From NCBI GenBank assembly GCA_900759475.1, contig CAAEVK010000007.1:1-49970 (forward strand): DNA of 49,970 bases, read 5' to 3'. The notes beneath the pieces are model-generated. The model ran no database searches and was not told where the DNA came from. It saw nothing but the letters and a program-made list of their open reading frames with translations. Made by a program: the position numbers and the translations under genes. This document shows positions 40,777 through 49,970 of this stretch, piece by piece; position 1 is the first letter of the stretch, and each line of letters opens with the position of its first letter. Origin of the DNA: Clostridia bacterium. GTDB lineage: Bacteria > Bacillota > Clostridia > TANB77 > CAG-508.

Positions 40777-40789
40777 TCTCCACCAATTT
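40765..40789 (+). terminator. Hairpin at the end of the flippase gene
   Basis: GGTGGA at 40765-40770 pairs with TCCACC at 40779-40784, followed by AATTTG. The stem starts inside the last codons. The T-run is weak. Confidence 0.45.
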
Positions 40790-40834
40790 GTTGAACCACA
40801 TTTTCTATTTCTACTCGAATATCCTCTATTAATC

Positions 40835-41131
40835 TCACAGTGTTTTTACTAAAAACGTATCTATATTTTCTAAAATATAAACACATTTTTTATACATCTT
40901 GCTTGACAAAATTCTTAACCTAGCTTTTTTCCTCTTCAACTTCTCTTTGGGCTCCAGGTACCTGTCAGAAAATAATCCTTCTTGATAACATTCATACTCA
41001 AAGATAAAAGAAGAAAAATCTTTCTGAAGGTTATATAACGTTAGGTATTCAAACTGCCAATCATGAATCTTTTTGAAGTGGACAATTATTTGTCTAAAAT
41101 CTTCCAAAATCCCTTTCAAAAAAAATTTCAT
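40835..41131 (-). CDS. Hypothetical helical protein, 98 residues
   Basis: No family recognised. The ATG at 41131 has a strong AAAGGAGG site. The product is rich in Phe, Tyr, Leu and Lys, with a basic stretch (KEKLKRKKARLRILSSK) in the second half and likely all-helical. It stands alone between the flippase and another small gene. No signal peptide. Confidence 0.7.
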   Translation of the reverse strand: MKFFLKGILEDFRQIIVHFKKIHDWQFEYLTLYNLQKDFSSFIFEYECYQEGLFSDRYLEPKEKLKRKKARLRILSSKMYKKCVYILENIDTFLVKTL

Positions 41132-41317
41132 GTATGTGGTCCTCCTTTATATTTTTGATATATATATATAATACCATAATTTATGTAAATGTGCAAGCAC
41201 TTGAATTATGTTACATTCTTAGTGCCACAATGTAGTTATATACACTACAACTTTTTTGTTATCTTAACAATTGATATAAAAATGGATTATAACAAAAATT
41301 GCTATAATCATTTACCT

Positions 41318-41593
41318 TTATTTATTCATATTTTTCAAATATTCTTCTAACTCTGATAATTTAATCTTTTTAGTCAAATTTGAAATATACACATCATTTG
41401 AATAATTAAAAACTAAAAATGTTATGTTTTTAATTATAACTCTATGTGGCTCAATATAATTGATATTAGTTTTTTCAATTTTTCTAATACTACCATTTAT
41501 AAAAGTAGGAGTAACTTTTGAAAACTCACATATAAATTCAATTCTCTGTTTTAGACATTCCTCAAGTTGTAACTCTTGCTTAATTATCTTCAT
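41318..41593 (-). CDS. Hypothetical protein, 91 residues
   Basis: I place the start at the ATG at 41593 (MKIIKQELQLEECLKQRIEF); a longer frame runs backwards into the tRNA gene and is not credible. The protein has a charged N-terminal helix and a strand-rich C-terminal part (HRVIIKNITFLVFNYSNDVYIS). The ribosome site is weak (AAAGGA at long spacing). No family recognised. It sits downstream of tRNA-Gly copy 2 and its terminator. Confidence 0.55.
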   Translation of the reverse strand: MKIIKQELQLEECLKQRIEFICEFSKVTPTFINGSIRKIEKTNINYIEPHRVIIKNITFLVFNYSNDVYISNLTKKIKLSELEEYLKNMNK

Positions 41594-41645
41594 TATTCTT
41601 ACACCATCCTTTCGTTTGGATGATCTTAATATTGTTTTTAGACAA

Positions 41646-41680
41646 CAAAAAATCAACCAGATTTTATTTTCTGATTGATT
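41646..41680 (-). terminator. Terminator after tRNA-Gly copy 2
   Basis: On the minus strand AATCAATCAGA pairs with TCTGGTTGATT, followed by TTTTTTG. Plus-strand arms are 41651-41661 and 41670-41680. Confidence 0.7.
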
Positions 41681-41721
41681 TTGTATCAATTCTGTTCTAT
41701 TAGTTCGAACAGAAACGTCGT

Positions 41722-41796
<75 letters not shown>

Positions 41797-41808
41797 TTAC
41801 TATTTTAA

Positions 41809-41837
41809 TTATTGCATATTTTCTTTTATTTTTCAAG
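41809..41837 (-). promoter_or_regulatory. Promoter of tRNA-Gly copy 2
   Basis: On the minus strand TTGAAA (41837-41832), a 17-nt spacer and AATAAT (41814-41809), about 12 nt before the tRNA 5' end. Confidence 0.5.
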
Positions 41838-41910
41838 AATTTTATTAGTTTTTACTGCAAATATTTTACCTTATATTTTTTATTTCAGAAATATGAGTTT
41901 TTTTATTACC

Positions 41911-41955
41911 TTGTATAGGGAGGTTTTAATTATTAATCAAAACCTCTCTATACAA
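41911..41955 (-). terminator. Terminator of copZ-copA
   Basis: A 17-bp near-perfect hairpin: 41911-41927 with 41939-41955, with an AT-rich loop. It lies 35 nt downstream of the copA stop on the minus strand. Confidence 0.75.
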
Positions 41956-41989
41956 TAAATTTTATCAATTGTCAAATAAATTATAGATT

Positions 41990-44192
41990 TTATTTTATTT
42001 TTTTTAATCTTAATGCATTCAATACTACTGTTAAGCTACTAGTTGTCATTGCAAGTGCTGCTATCATTGGATTCATTATAATACCAATTGGCTCTAAAAT
42101 ACCCATTGCAATTGGAAGCATACAAATATTATAGAAAAATGCCCAAAATAAATTTTGCTTAATATTTTTAATTGTTTTTTTGCTAATATAAATTAAATCC
42201 TGAATTTTTTCTAAGTTGTCATTCATTAGCACAACACTACTACTATCTCTTGCAATATCTGTACCACTAGAAACTGAAACTCCTATATCTGCTGTTACTA
42301 AACTTACGCTATCATTAATTCCATCTCCACACATCATAACTAAGCCTTTTTCTTTTAGTTTTCTAATTTCCATTGCCTTTTCTTTTGGCTGTACATTAGA
42401 AATAACTGTAGTAATTCCTATTTTATCTGCTATGTATTCCGCTGTTCTTTTATTATCTCCTGTAAGCATAATAACATCTATATGCTCTTTTTTTAAATTA
42501 TTTATAACTTCTTTTACATTATCTTTTAAAATGTCCTTTACACCTATTAATGCCAATAATTGATTTTTACTGCCTAAAAACAATATACTATTTCCTTCTT
42601 CTGTAAGCATAATTTCATCTTTTAAGTTTTCCATCGGAATTGCATTTTCCTCCATTAACTTTTTGTTACCAATAAAATACTCCTGTCCTTGATATTTAGC
42701 ATATACACCATATCCTGCCATAGATTTAAATTCTGTAACATTTTCTAAAGTTATTTTTTTCTCTTTCGCTGCTAACACTGTTGCTCTTGCAATAGGATGT
42801 TCAGATTTATTTTCAATACTTGCTACAATTTTTAAAATTTCATTTTCTTTTAATTTACTATAATTATAGATTTTGGAAACTGTTAGCGTTCCTTTTGTTA
42901 ATGTTCCTGTTTTGTCAAATACAATTGTTTTTATTTTATGTGCATTTTCTAAACTCTCACTTGATTTTAAAAGTATTCCTTTTTTACTACAAATTCCAGA
43001 AGCTATTACAATTGCTAATGGTGTAGCTAATCCTAAACTGCAAGGACATGCAACAACTAAAATTGTAACAAATATATTTATAGCAAAAGTAAAATTTTGC
43101 GTAATTACTAACCAAACAATAAAACTAATGATAGCAATACTTATAATTGTTGGTACAAAATACCCACTAATTTTATCTGCAATTTTAGCAATTGGTGCTT
43201 TTGTATTTGTTGCTTCTACTACTAATCTTACAATTTCTGATACAGTAGATTCTTTTCCAATTTTTTCTGCTTTATAAAAAATAGTTCCTTCATAATTAAT
43301 ACTTCCTGCAATTACTTTTGACCCAACTTCTCTTTTAGCAGGAACACTTTCTCCGGTTATAAAAGACTCATTAATATGCGTTTTCCCTTCTACAATTGTA
43401 CCATCCACAGCAATTTTTTCTCCTGGTTTGGCAATAACAATGTCTCCTTTTCTTATTTCATCTATTGTAACTATTACTTCTTTTCCTTCTTTTAAAACAG
43501 TAGCATTATTAGGAGTAATGACCATTAGTTCTTGTAAAGCTTCCTTTGCTTTGTCTTTATTTTTATTTTCTATATATTTTCCTATTTTAATAAAAAATAT
43601 AACCATTGCAGATGACTCAAAGTATAGCTTTTCCACATAAGATGCATTTCCTTGTATAACCATCCAAGTACCAAATACACTATAAATATAACTACTTATT
43701 ACACCAATCATTACTAGTGTATCCATATTAGGAGTTTTATGAAGTAAGTTTTTTAAACCATTTTTCAAAATATCATTTCCTAAAAATAATACTGCTGTAG
43801 TTAATACAAAAAGAACTATGGCATAATTTATTTGATATTTCATCATATGTAGAAAAGGTATAGATGGTAATCCTATCATATGTCCCATAGACACGTATAG
43901 AATAATAATTGAAAGTATTGTTATTTGCCACAACTTATATTTTTCATTTGTTTTTTTTCTTTCTTCTTTTTCTAAGTTATCAATCCCCAAACTCTCAAAT
44001 CCTGCTTTTTGTATAAGTTTTTCTATTGTTGATATTTTCAATTTTTTTTCATCGTATTCAATACTAGTATTGTTCATTACTAAATTTACTGTTGCGTTTT
44101 TTATTCCGCTCCTGTTTATTTAAAAACTTCTCTAAACCTGTAGAACAAGCACTACAAGTCATTCCGCCAATTTTTAATAATACTTTCTTCAC
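41990..44192 (-). CDS. copA: Copper-transporting P1B-type ATPase CopA, one CGGN site
   Basis: Copper-exporting ATPase. 733 residues after four-base reading of CGGA. The N-terminal metal-binding domain is GGMTCSACSTGLEKF near 9-23; Gly29 (the quadruplet) lies in KQEGIKNATVNLV, the conserved turn of the ferredoxin-like fold. Then come paired membrane helices, the actuator motif TGES, the CPC ion site in VACPCSLGLATP, the phosphorylation site DKTGTLTKG, and the hinge GDGINDSVSL. In triplet reading the metal-binding domain is cut off from the pump. The start is a GTG at 44192 with GGAGG 4-5 nt upstream. It lies 10 nt after copZ, forming a copZ-copA operon. Confidence 0.93.
44105..44108 (-). other. 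CGGA recoding site, copA Gly29
   Basis: Reading frame CAG-GAG-CGGA-ATA-AAA. Triplet reading runs 14 codons to a stop. Four-base reading completes the metal-binding fold (KQEGIKNATVNLVMNN). Confidence 0.92.
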
Positions 44193-44202
44193 TTTTCCTC
44201 CT

Positions 44203-44406
44203 TTATACTTCAAATCCCGCATCTAAAATTTCTGTTTTTATTTTTTCTAATGTTACCTTTTTTTCATTATATTGAATAACTGCACTTTGTTGTTTAAGGC
44301 TTACTATTACCTCCTCTATTCCATCTAATTGTTTTAATATTTTTTCTAATCTTGTTGAGCAAGCAGTGCAATGCATTCCTATAATTTTTAATTCTATATT
44401 TTTCAT
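44203..44406 (-). CDS. copZ: Copper chaperone CopZ-like heavy-metal-binding protein
   Basis: 67 residues, one heavy-metal-associated domain: MHCTACSTRLEKIL supplies the CXXC copper site and GIEEVIVSLKQQSAVIQY the conserved strand-turn. It is the first gene before copA and probably hands copper to its N-terminal domain, which it closely resembles. The glycine that is a quadruplet in copA is an ordinary GGA codon in the matching position here, an internal control. Confidence 0.9.
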   Translation of the reverse strand: MKNIELKIIGMHCTACSTRLEKILKQLDGIEEVIVSLKQQSAVIQYNEKKVTLEKIKTEILDAGFEV

Positions 44407-44503
44407 ATTAAATTACATTCCTTTCTTGTTCGTTTTCAGGGCACACATATGAATAAAAATTTTTGTTTTGAAACAATTTTTTTACTATATCCTATTGTTT
44501 CTA

Positions 44504-45146
44504 TTATTTTAATAGATTATTTTGTTTTATATAATCCACTATATTTTCAAATACTTTTTCTGTGTATCTTGGTCTATCATTCTCAATATACAAATCTGCT
44601 ACTGTCTTTTCTCCGTTTTTTAATAATTTTTGAACTCTAGAATCTTTTAGAAGATGTTCATTTTCTTTCTTGTTTATATCAATACAATCTTCTTCACAAT
44701 ATAGTTTGCATTGTATATCTGCCTCTAATTTATCACACATTTTTGCAAAGATAGATTCCTTTGTTTTCATACTTTCAAATTCTTCTATTAATTCAATATA
44801 TTGCACTTTTTTATTTAAAGTATTTAATACCTCTTCTACTGCTTGTTTACCTAATTCTCTTTTTTCTTCTTTTGTAATTTTATCAAATGGTGTCAAGTCT
44901 CCTATTTTAATTTCTTCTATTTCATGCAATACAATCATCATTACTACTTTAATATATGTCAATATCTAATTCAAATTCAGAATCGATAGATATTGCTAAA
45001 ATACATGTACCATAAATATGTTCTGCAACACTTTCTACTCTTTCTCTATCAATATTCCAAATTTCCCATCCTCTTCTAATTTTATTTTTTAATTCTGTTG
45101 CTAATAAATAAAACTCAAGTAGATTTTTTATTTTTTCATTTTCCAT
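44504..45146 (-). pseudogene. HD-domain phosphohydrolase with one ordinary frameshift
   Basis: Resembles the HD_3/YfbR-like nucleotidase family. The N-terminal part has LLEFYLLATELKNKIRRGW and ERVESVAEHIYGT (first metal His). The second part has MMIVLHEIEEIKIGD (the HD or HE pair) and continues to a full-length C-terminus. The two are out of frame by one base in a short ATATAT stretch near 44952-44956. This is not a CGG site. It could be a recent mutation, a consensus error or two genes; overlapping continuity favours one broken gene. Confidence 0.65.
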
Positions 45147-45243
45147 ACTAATCTCTTCTTCAATATAAATTTATTAAAAATCACCTCATATACTTTTTTA
45201 CTCATGGCTCCATATTCTTTTTATATTTTCTTCTTCCTTTTAT

Positions 45244-45561
45244 TTATTTTGTTTCTTCTTCTATCCATTTCAAAAAATTTTCATTTCCATTTGTAATATC
45301 ATAAGATATAATCTCACAAGTTTCGTAATCATGAATTTTTAATATTTCTTTTTCAACTTCTTTAAATAAATTCTTTTTTGTTTTCATTTGAATAAAAAAC
45401 TTTGGCTCTTTTTCTATTTTTCCATTCCACCAATAAGAACTATATATATTCGTTAGTTAGTAACAGCTTACAAGTCTTTTTTCTAATAGTGTTTCAATTA
45501 TCTTATCAGCAATTTCTTTGTTATCACACGCAGTTGTGATTGTAATATACTCATTATTCAT
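45244..45561 (-). pseudogene. cutA: CutA1-like protein with one in-frame stop
   Basis: About 105 residues matching the small CutA divalent-ion-tolerance family: ITTACDNKEIADKIIETLLEKRLVSCY, then LTNIYSSYWWNGKIEKEPKF and a full C-terminus. A TAA stands where the family has glutamine or a similar residue, after SCY. A single C-to-T change would explain it. The ATG overlaps the def stop (ATGAATAATGA), so it was coupled to def. No frameshift, no CGG. Confidence 0.7.
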
Positions 45562-46102
45562 TGTTCTTCTCCCTCAAATTAAATTTATTTATCATTTCCT
45601 TTGTTGCAAATCCATTAGGTCCTTTTACTTTTTCTAAAAATACTATTCCATCTAAATGATCACATTCATGTTGCACTAATCTTGCAAAAAATCCATTTAA
45701 TTTTTTTACTATTTTCTCTCCATTTTCATTATAATAAGTCAATTCTATATTTTTATATCTTTCTACTTTTCCTCTGATACTAGGAACACTCATACATCCT
45801 TCATATTGCACATCTGTATCTTCTGATAATTTCTTCCAAGTTGGATTAATCATTGCCGTTATTGGTATTTCTTCTGCATCATTATATTTTATATTTTCTT
45901 TTTTGGCTCCTACTACAATAATTCTTTTATCTACACCTATTTGAGGTGCCGCAATTCCTAATCCTGTTCCATACTCTAGTGTTGATTTTAAATCTTCTAT
46001 AATGTCTATAATATCTTCATTATTATTTGTTATATTAACTTCATTGCATTGTTTTTCAAGGATAGGATCTCCTGCTTCTCGTACTTTTAATACTTTACCC
46101 AT
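45554..46102 (-). CDS. def: Peptide deformylase
   Basis: Removes the formyl group from nascent protein N-termini. 182 residues. The three motifs are GLGIAAPQIG near 48-57, EGCMSVPSIRG near 101-111 (Cys metal ligand), and QHECDHLDG near 143-151 (two His ligands and catalytic Glu). Start ATG at 46102 with GGAGG. No in-frame CGG. Confidence 0.95.
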   Translation of the reverse strand: MGKVLKVREAGDPILEKQCNEVNITNNNEDIIDIIEDLKSTLEYGTGLGIAAPQIGVDKRIIVVGAKKENIKYNDAEEIPITAMINPTWKKLSEDTDVQYEGCMSVPSIRGKVERYKNIELTYYNENGEKIVKKLNGFFARLVQHECDHLDGIVFLEKVKGPNGFATKEMINKFNLREKNNE

Positions 46103-46434
46103 TTTGTCTTACCTCCATATATCACCATATTTATATCACAGATTTACTTTTTACTCAACAAATTCAGTAAAATTCGCATTAAATTATGATTTTTGAGCAA
46201 AAAATAAATCACCTATATTGCAAGGCACTCTGCTTAGGATTCTCTTTAACTTTAAAATTTTATTTTTATAAATTCATATATTCATCAACATACATCCATA
46301 TAACGTTGTATATGGAAACATATACTGCTAAAACAACCTATCATATTTTTTTGAATTTTTTTATAAAATTCTGTTGTTTTTGGCTATTTTTTAGTACCCA
46401 ATGTATAGTTGATATTCCCTTGTTTTATAAGAAT
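46103..46434. other. Intergenic spacer without a recognisable gene
   Basis: 332 AT-rich bases between def and the methyltransferase gene, which are both on the minus strand. A weak stem (CCATATA with TATATGG, about 46296-46315) is present. An 88-codon plus-strand frame here has no ribosome site and a composition typical of random AT-rich sequence. Confidence 0.5.
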
Positions 46435-47784
46435 TTAACACAATTGCAATAGGCATACACACTCAACATGGCTTGTAAATGGAAACATATCAATCGGTTG
46501 TATTTCTTTAATTTTATATTTTTGTGTTAACATTGATAAATCCCTCGCTAATGTTGCCGGATTACAACTTATATATATTATTTTTCTTGATTCCAATTCA
46601 AGTAAAACTTTAATTGTATTTTCATCTAATCCCTTTCTTGGAGGATCTATAAATACAACATCTGCCTTATTTTCTTTTAATAACTCTGGTAATAGCTTTT
46701 CAACTCTACCTGCATAAAATTCGATATTGCTAATTTCATTTATATTGGCATTTTCTTTTGCATCTTCTATTGCTTGCTCTACAATTTCTATTCCATAAAC
46801 TTTTTTTGCATATTTAGATGCAAATATTCCTATTGTTCCTATTCCACAATATAAATCAAATACAATTTCTGTTCCCGTCAGTTCTGCATATTGAATTGCC
46901 TTATTATATAATTTTTCCGTTTGTATTGGATTTACTTGGTAGAAAGATACTGGAGATATTTTAAATTTATACTCCCCTAAATAGTCTCTTATATATCCGC
47001 TTCCATATATTATTTGTGTTTTATTTCCTAAAATTACATTTGTATTTTCTGTATTAATATTTTTAGCAATTGTTTTTATTTCTTTAAATTTTTCTGTAAT
47101 TTCTTTTATAATTTTTTGCTCATTTATTAGTTTCTCTTTATTTAAAACAATTGTTACCATTACTTCATTAGTATTTTTTCCTATTCGAATAATTATGTGT
47201 CTAACAATTCCACTTCCATTTTTTTCGTTGTATGGATGTATATTATATTTTTTTAAGATATTGAATAATTCATTTGCAATTTTTTGACTTAATTTGTCTT
47301 GTATAAGGCAATTTCTAGTTTCAATAATATTATGAGTCCTCTGTGTATATATTCCCATAATTGCATTTTTTTCTTTATTTATTCCTATTGGATACTGCAA
47401 TTTATTTCTATAATAAAATGGTTGTTCCATTCCTATACATGCATTTACTTCTATGTGATTTTTTATCGATTTATAAATACAATTTTTAACAATATCTGTT
47501 TTTATTCTTAGTGTTTCTTCATAATCTATATGTCTTAAATTACAGCCACCACATTGTTTATAAGTATGGCAATCTACATGTCTTCTATGTTTAGATGTTT
47601 CTAAAATTTCTATTACTTTTCCATATGCATAAGAAGATAAAACTTTTGTAATACAAATTTTTACTTTTTCTCCTTTAATAGAATCTTTTATAAAAATTGT
47701 AAAATTATCAATTTTGGCAATGCCCTCTCCTTCTATTCCTTGGTCTATAATTTCGGTACAATATATATCATTCTTTTTTATCAT
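46435..47784 (-). CDS. rlmCD: 23S rRNA (uracil-5-)-methyltransferase, RumA/RlmCD family
   Basis: Methylates one or two uridines of 23S rRNA at C5. 449 residues. A TRAM domain (about 1-60) is followed by the iron-sulfur cysteines (CHTYKQCGGC near 73-82). The SAM site is FDLYCGIGTIG near 305, with FIDPPRKGL, and the catalytic cysteine is in YISCNPATLARDL. It ends HVECVCLLQLC. AGGAGA before the ATG at 47784. No in-frame CGG. Confidence 0.92.
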   Translation of the reverse strand: MIKKNDIYCTEIIDQGIEGEGIAKIDNFTIFIKDSIKGEKVKICITKVLSSYAYGKVIEILETSKHRRHVDCHTYKQCGGCNLRHIDYEETLRIKTDIVKNCIYKSIKNHIEVNACIGMEQPFYYRNKLQYPIGINKEKNAIMGIYTQRTHNIIETRNCLIQDKLSQKIANELFNILKKYNIHPYNEKNGSGIVRHIIIRIGKNTNEVMVTIVLNKEKLINEQKIIKEITEKFKEIKTIAKNINTENTNVILGNKTQIIYGSGYIRDYLGEYKFKISPVSFYQVNPIQTEKLYNKAIQYAELTGTEIVFDLYCGIGTIGIFASKYAKKVYGIEIVEQAIEDAKENANINEISNIEFYAGRVEKLLPELLKENKADVVFIDPPRKGLDENTIKVLLELESRKIIYISCNPATLARDLSMLTQKYKIKEIQPIDMFPFTSHVECVCLLQLC

Positions 47785-47823
47785 TTTTTAATGTCTCCTG
47801 TAAGTTTTTTTGTTATTAAACTT

Positions 47824-49734
47824 TTACCAAATTTCTTCTTCATTTAACAACTTTTCTAAAACAATTGGAAAACTTCTTATATAATTTTCTTCAGCTTTTA
47901 TAAATTCTGGTCTTTTTCCAATAATTTTTTCAAGTTGTTTTTCGTTTTCCTCAAATTCATCTAAGTCTGTTAAGCATGGATTCAATTTTGCAAGAGTATG
48001 TTGATAGCTCTTAACTTCTTTATTATTATAATAAACACTAGCTTCTTCAAAAGTAACACGCCTAAATCCTTCTGTTCTCCAAAAAGTATTCCACATTTTC
48101 ATGTCACTTTTCATAAGGCTATATACTTCATCTTCTTGTGTCATTAAATATTTTACTTCATTAACCAATTCCATATTAATATTATTATCGAATAAATTAA
48201 TTCCTTTTGTATATAAAGAATACTTTAAGTGAATAGCACAAGTAAGTGCATATTTTCTTGTTTTTTCACGATTTTTATATGTTCTCTTTGCTATTTCTTG
48301 TTTTTCTTTTGGCTTATTTAAAACTCCTACATTTGCTAAGTGCAACATTAAAGCAAATTGTTCCAACTTTGTATTTAATATAGAAACTTCACTATAAATT
48401 TGTTCAGTAGTACCAAATGGATAAAAATTATACCCTATGCTTTTACTATCATCTTTCGTTTTGGCATAATTATTATCATTTATTCCTAAAGTTTCAATAC
48501 CCTTTATTTCATCATTTAACCAAATATGAATTGGAGGTTGATTTGAATAATTATTTTTATCAAGGAATAAAAAATACTCCCTCAAATAAACTGCTGTATC
48601 TATATTTAGTTTGTCATCTTTCATCGCAAGAATAATATAAGTTGTATTTTGACAAAAATCTTTAATTATTGAATCTATTTCTTCTGTTTCTATATCAGCA
48701 TTGTAAAAAAATAATCTATATTTTTCTTCTTTAAGTCCAGGTGCTTGATGATACAAAATGTTTTGTAATTTTGTTGCTTGTTTATCTATTACACTAATTT
48801 CTACTTTTTGATTGTCTAATTGCATACTCCATAAAACTATCTTTATTATTTCTAATACTCTATTATGTTCTCCCATTATTAAAACAGATGTTAATCCATC
48901 TTTACTATATTTTAAAATTGGTCTTTTTTCTAACAAATGGTATAATGCATATTTGTTTTTATTAATAAGAGCCACATTTATTTCTCTGTCTAATGAATCT
49001 AACAGTATTTCTGCTTCTTTTCTTGTTGAAAATACTGTTACTTTAATATTTTTATTGTATCTATATTTTTCAATTAGTTTCATAGAATTGTCCATATTTT
49101 GCATTTCATCTTCAGAAATCTCATAAAAAAAAGTCTTCTTATTACTTACTTTTATTTCTAGTTCAGAATCATTAATTGTTATTCCACCAATTTTATGAAT
49201 TCTATTTCGTAAGCTTTCCTTTACTTTTTCTTCTTTTTCATTGCAAAATATTAGGACACATTTATGGTTATTTATACTTTCAGCTAAAGTTACAGATTCT
49301 TTGTTAATATTAGAAAATATATGTACCTCTCTTTTGGATGGATTAAGTAAAGAAAATCTACATTTTATTTTATGTACTGTATTTTCAATAAGAGTAATAA
49401 TAACTCCTGTTGTAAATGTAGGAGCAAGTAGAAAACAAACATATACTACAAAATAGTATAAACTTGAAACATTATGAATTAGCATCTCATTTTGAATAAA
49501 TTCAAAATCTTGTCCAACATAAATACATTGAATAGAATATAAAATAGAAAATACTATCCTTTGTAGTTCGTTTTCACTTTCGTCATATAGTGGATATACT
49601 AGTGTTACAATTGTTATAAATAATCCTGCTAGTAATATTGTAATTTTACTTAAACTACTATTTTTTCTATAACGGTATACTAAAAAAATGCTAACAATTA
49701 ATATTAAAATTGCTATAAATAAATTAAATTCCAT
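47824..49734 (-). CDS. Membrane protein of unknown function, 636 residues
   Basis: The N-terminal 130 residues hold about four membrane helices. Next come two regions that read like Rossmann folds (REVHIFSNINKESVTLAESI near 135, and LTSVLIMGEHNRVLEIIKIVL near 285), similar in layout to TrkA-type nucleotide-binding domains. The C-terminal third is helical and acidic (GFRRVTFEEASVYYNNKEV). I cannot name the family; an ion-channel-linked or nucleotide-sensing role is a guess. Ribosome site AAAGGA. No in-frame CGG in 636 codons. Confidence 0.75.
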   Translation of the reverse strand: MEFNLFIAILILIVSIFLVYRYRKNSSLSKITILLAGLFITIVTLVYPLYDESENELQRIVFSILYSIQCIYVGQDFEFIQNEMLIHNVSSLYYFVVYVCFLLAPTFTTGVIITLIENTVHKIKCRFSLLNPSKREVHIFSNINKESVTLAESINNHKCVLIFCNEKEEKVKESLRNRIHKIGGITINDSELEIKVSNKKTFFYEISEDEMQNMDNSMKLIEKYRYNKNIKVTVFSTRKEAEILLDSLDREINVALINKNKYALYHLLEKRPILKYSKDGLTSVLIMGEHNRVLEIIKIVLWSMQLDNQKVEISVIDKQATKLQNILYHQAPGLKEEKYRLFFYNADIETEEIDSIIKDFCQNTTYIILAMKDDKLNIDTAVYLREYFLFLDKNNYSNQPPIHIWLNDEIKGIETLGINDNNYAKTKDDSKSIGYNFYPFGTTEQIYSEVSILNTKLEQFALMLHLANVGVLNKPKEKQEIAKRTYKNREKTRKYALTCAIHLKYSLYTKGINLFDNNINMELVNEVKYLMTQEDEVYSLMKSDMKMWNTFWRTEGFRRVTFEEASVYYNNKEVKSYQHTLAKLNPCLTDLDEFEENEKQLEKIIGKRPEFIKAEENYIRSFPIVLEKLLNEEEIW

Positions 49735-49882
49735 TTTCTTTTTCCTTTATTTTTTCTTTATTATACCATAATTTCAGTATAGTGTATATATGTATTTTTT
49801 TATTTTTAATTTAAGTTTAAAATATTATTTAAATTATGTATACAAAAAATATATATTTTTTTGTTATCTTTTAAGTATAGGT

Positions 49883-49918
49883 AAAAAGCTATGCAATAAA
49901 TCTACTGCATAGCTTTTT
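49883..49918. terminator. Terminator after the tRNA at the window edge
   Basis: AAAAAGCTATGCA at 49883-49895 pairs perfectly with TGCATAGCTTTTT at 49906-49918. Confidence 0.8.
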
Positions 49919-49964
49919 ATGGACTTTGACTTATCTGTTCTATTAGTTCGAACTAAAACATCAT

Positions 49965-49970
49965 TGGTGC
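49965..49970 (-). tRNA. 3' end of a tRNA gene cut by the window
   Basis: The last six bases, TGGTGC, would be the reverse complement of a tRNA ending GCACCA. The sequence before them (TCTGTTCTATTAGTTCGAAC, 49935-49954) also occurs, with one base difference, just beyond the CCA of tRNA-Gly copy 2. Confidence 0.5.

Noticed and set aside
42216..43640. Plus-strand frames opposite copA
   Set aside because: Antisense shadows with no ribosome sites; copA motifs are continuous on the minus strand.
45434..45470. Selenocysteine or pyrrolysine readthrough
   Set aside because: The interrupting codons are TAA, not TGA or TAG, and no suitable downstream hairpin is evident.

Overview
The window is AT-rich DNA from a member of the Bacillota, most like an uncultured gut-type Clostridia. 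Evidence: Shine-Dalgarno-led genes, CCA-encoding tRNA genes, a spore photoproduct lyase, a SpoVB-like flippase and many secreted wall proteins with dockerin-like modules. I cannot name the species.

Main result: many housekeeping genes look broken by a +1 frameshift, and the break is always the same. In eleven places in nine genes (mutS twice, splB twice, pit, murD, mutS2, a small beta-barrel-like gene, an O-antigen-ligase-like gene, a SpoVB/MurJ-like flippase and copA) one extra C sits exactly before an in-frame glycine codon GGN on the coding strand, making an in-frame CGG. Reading CGGN as one four-base glycine codon restores full-length proteins with conserved motifs, including the MurD P-loop, the SplB radical-SAM site and C-terminus, and the MutS2 Smr domain. 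A twelfth in-frame CGG lies two codons from the end of a membrane protein and is undecided. By eye I find no other in-frame CGG in the intact genes, so CGG does not appear to be used for arginine here. The window also holds two identical tRNA-Gly(UCC) genes with G at position 37, where glycine tRNAs normally have A. The extended anticodon UCCG is complementary to CGGN. I propose a quadruplet-decoding (or CGG-triggered +1 shifting) glycine tRNA used throughout this genome.

Layout. 0-4.2 kb: hairpin-rich spacer, then miaB-mutS (minus). 4.3-11.5 kb: pit, a polysaccharide deacetylase, a HAD phosphatase, a proline-rich hypothetical, murD, a cytidylate-kinase-like gene, an Asn-rich microprotein and a flavoprotein. 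11.6-18.2 kb: rlmB, lepA, divergent mutS2, and a small gene plus splB converging on mutS2. 18.4-19.3 kb: a conserved hypothetical and tRNA-Gly copy 1. 19.3-39.3 kb: a cell-surface region with a cohesin-like sortase substrate, its sortase, tandem leucine-rich-repeat/dockerin proteins, an O-antigen ligase, an amidase, a glucosaminidase and a transglutaminase-like protein. Inside it, 27.6-35.3 kb contains decayed genes with ordinary lesions (homopolymer indels, TA-repeat shifts, nonsense codons), a useful contrast to the CGG sites. 39.4-50 kb: flippase, small hypotheticals, tRNA-Gly copy 2, copZ-copA, an HD-domain gene and a CutA-like gene (each with one ordinary lesion), def, an rRNA uracil methyltransferase, a membrane protein of unknown function, and the 3' end of a further tRNA at the window edge.
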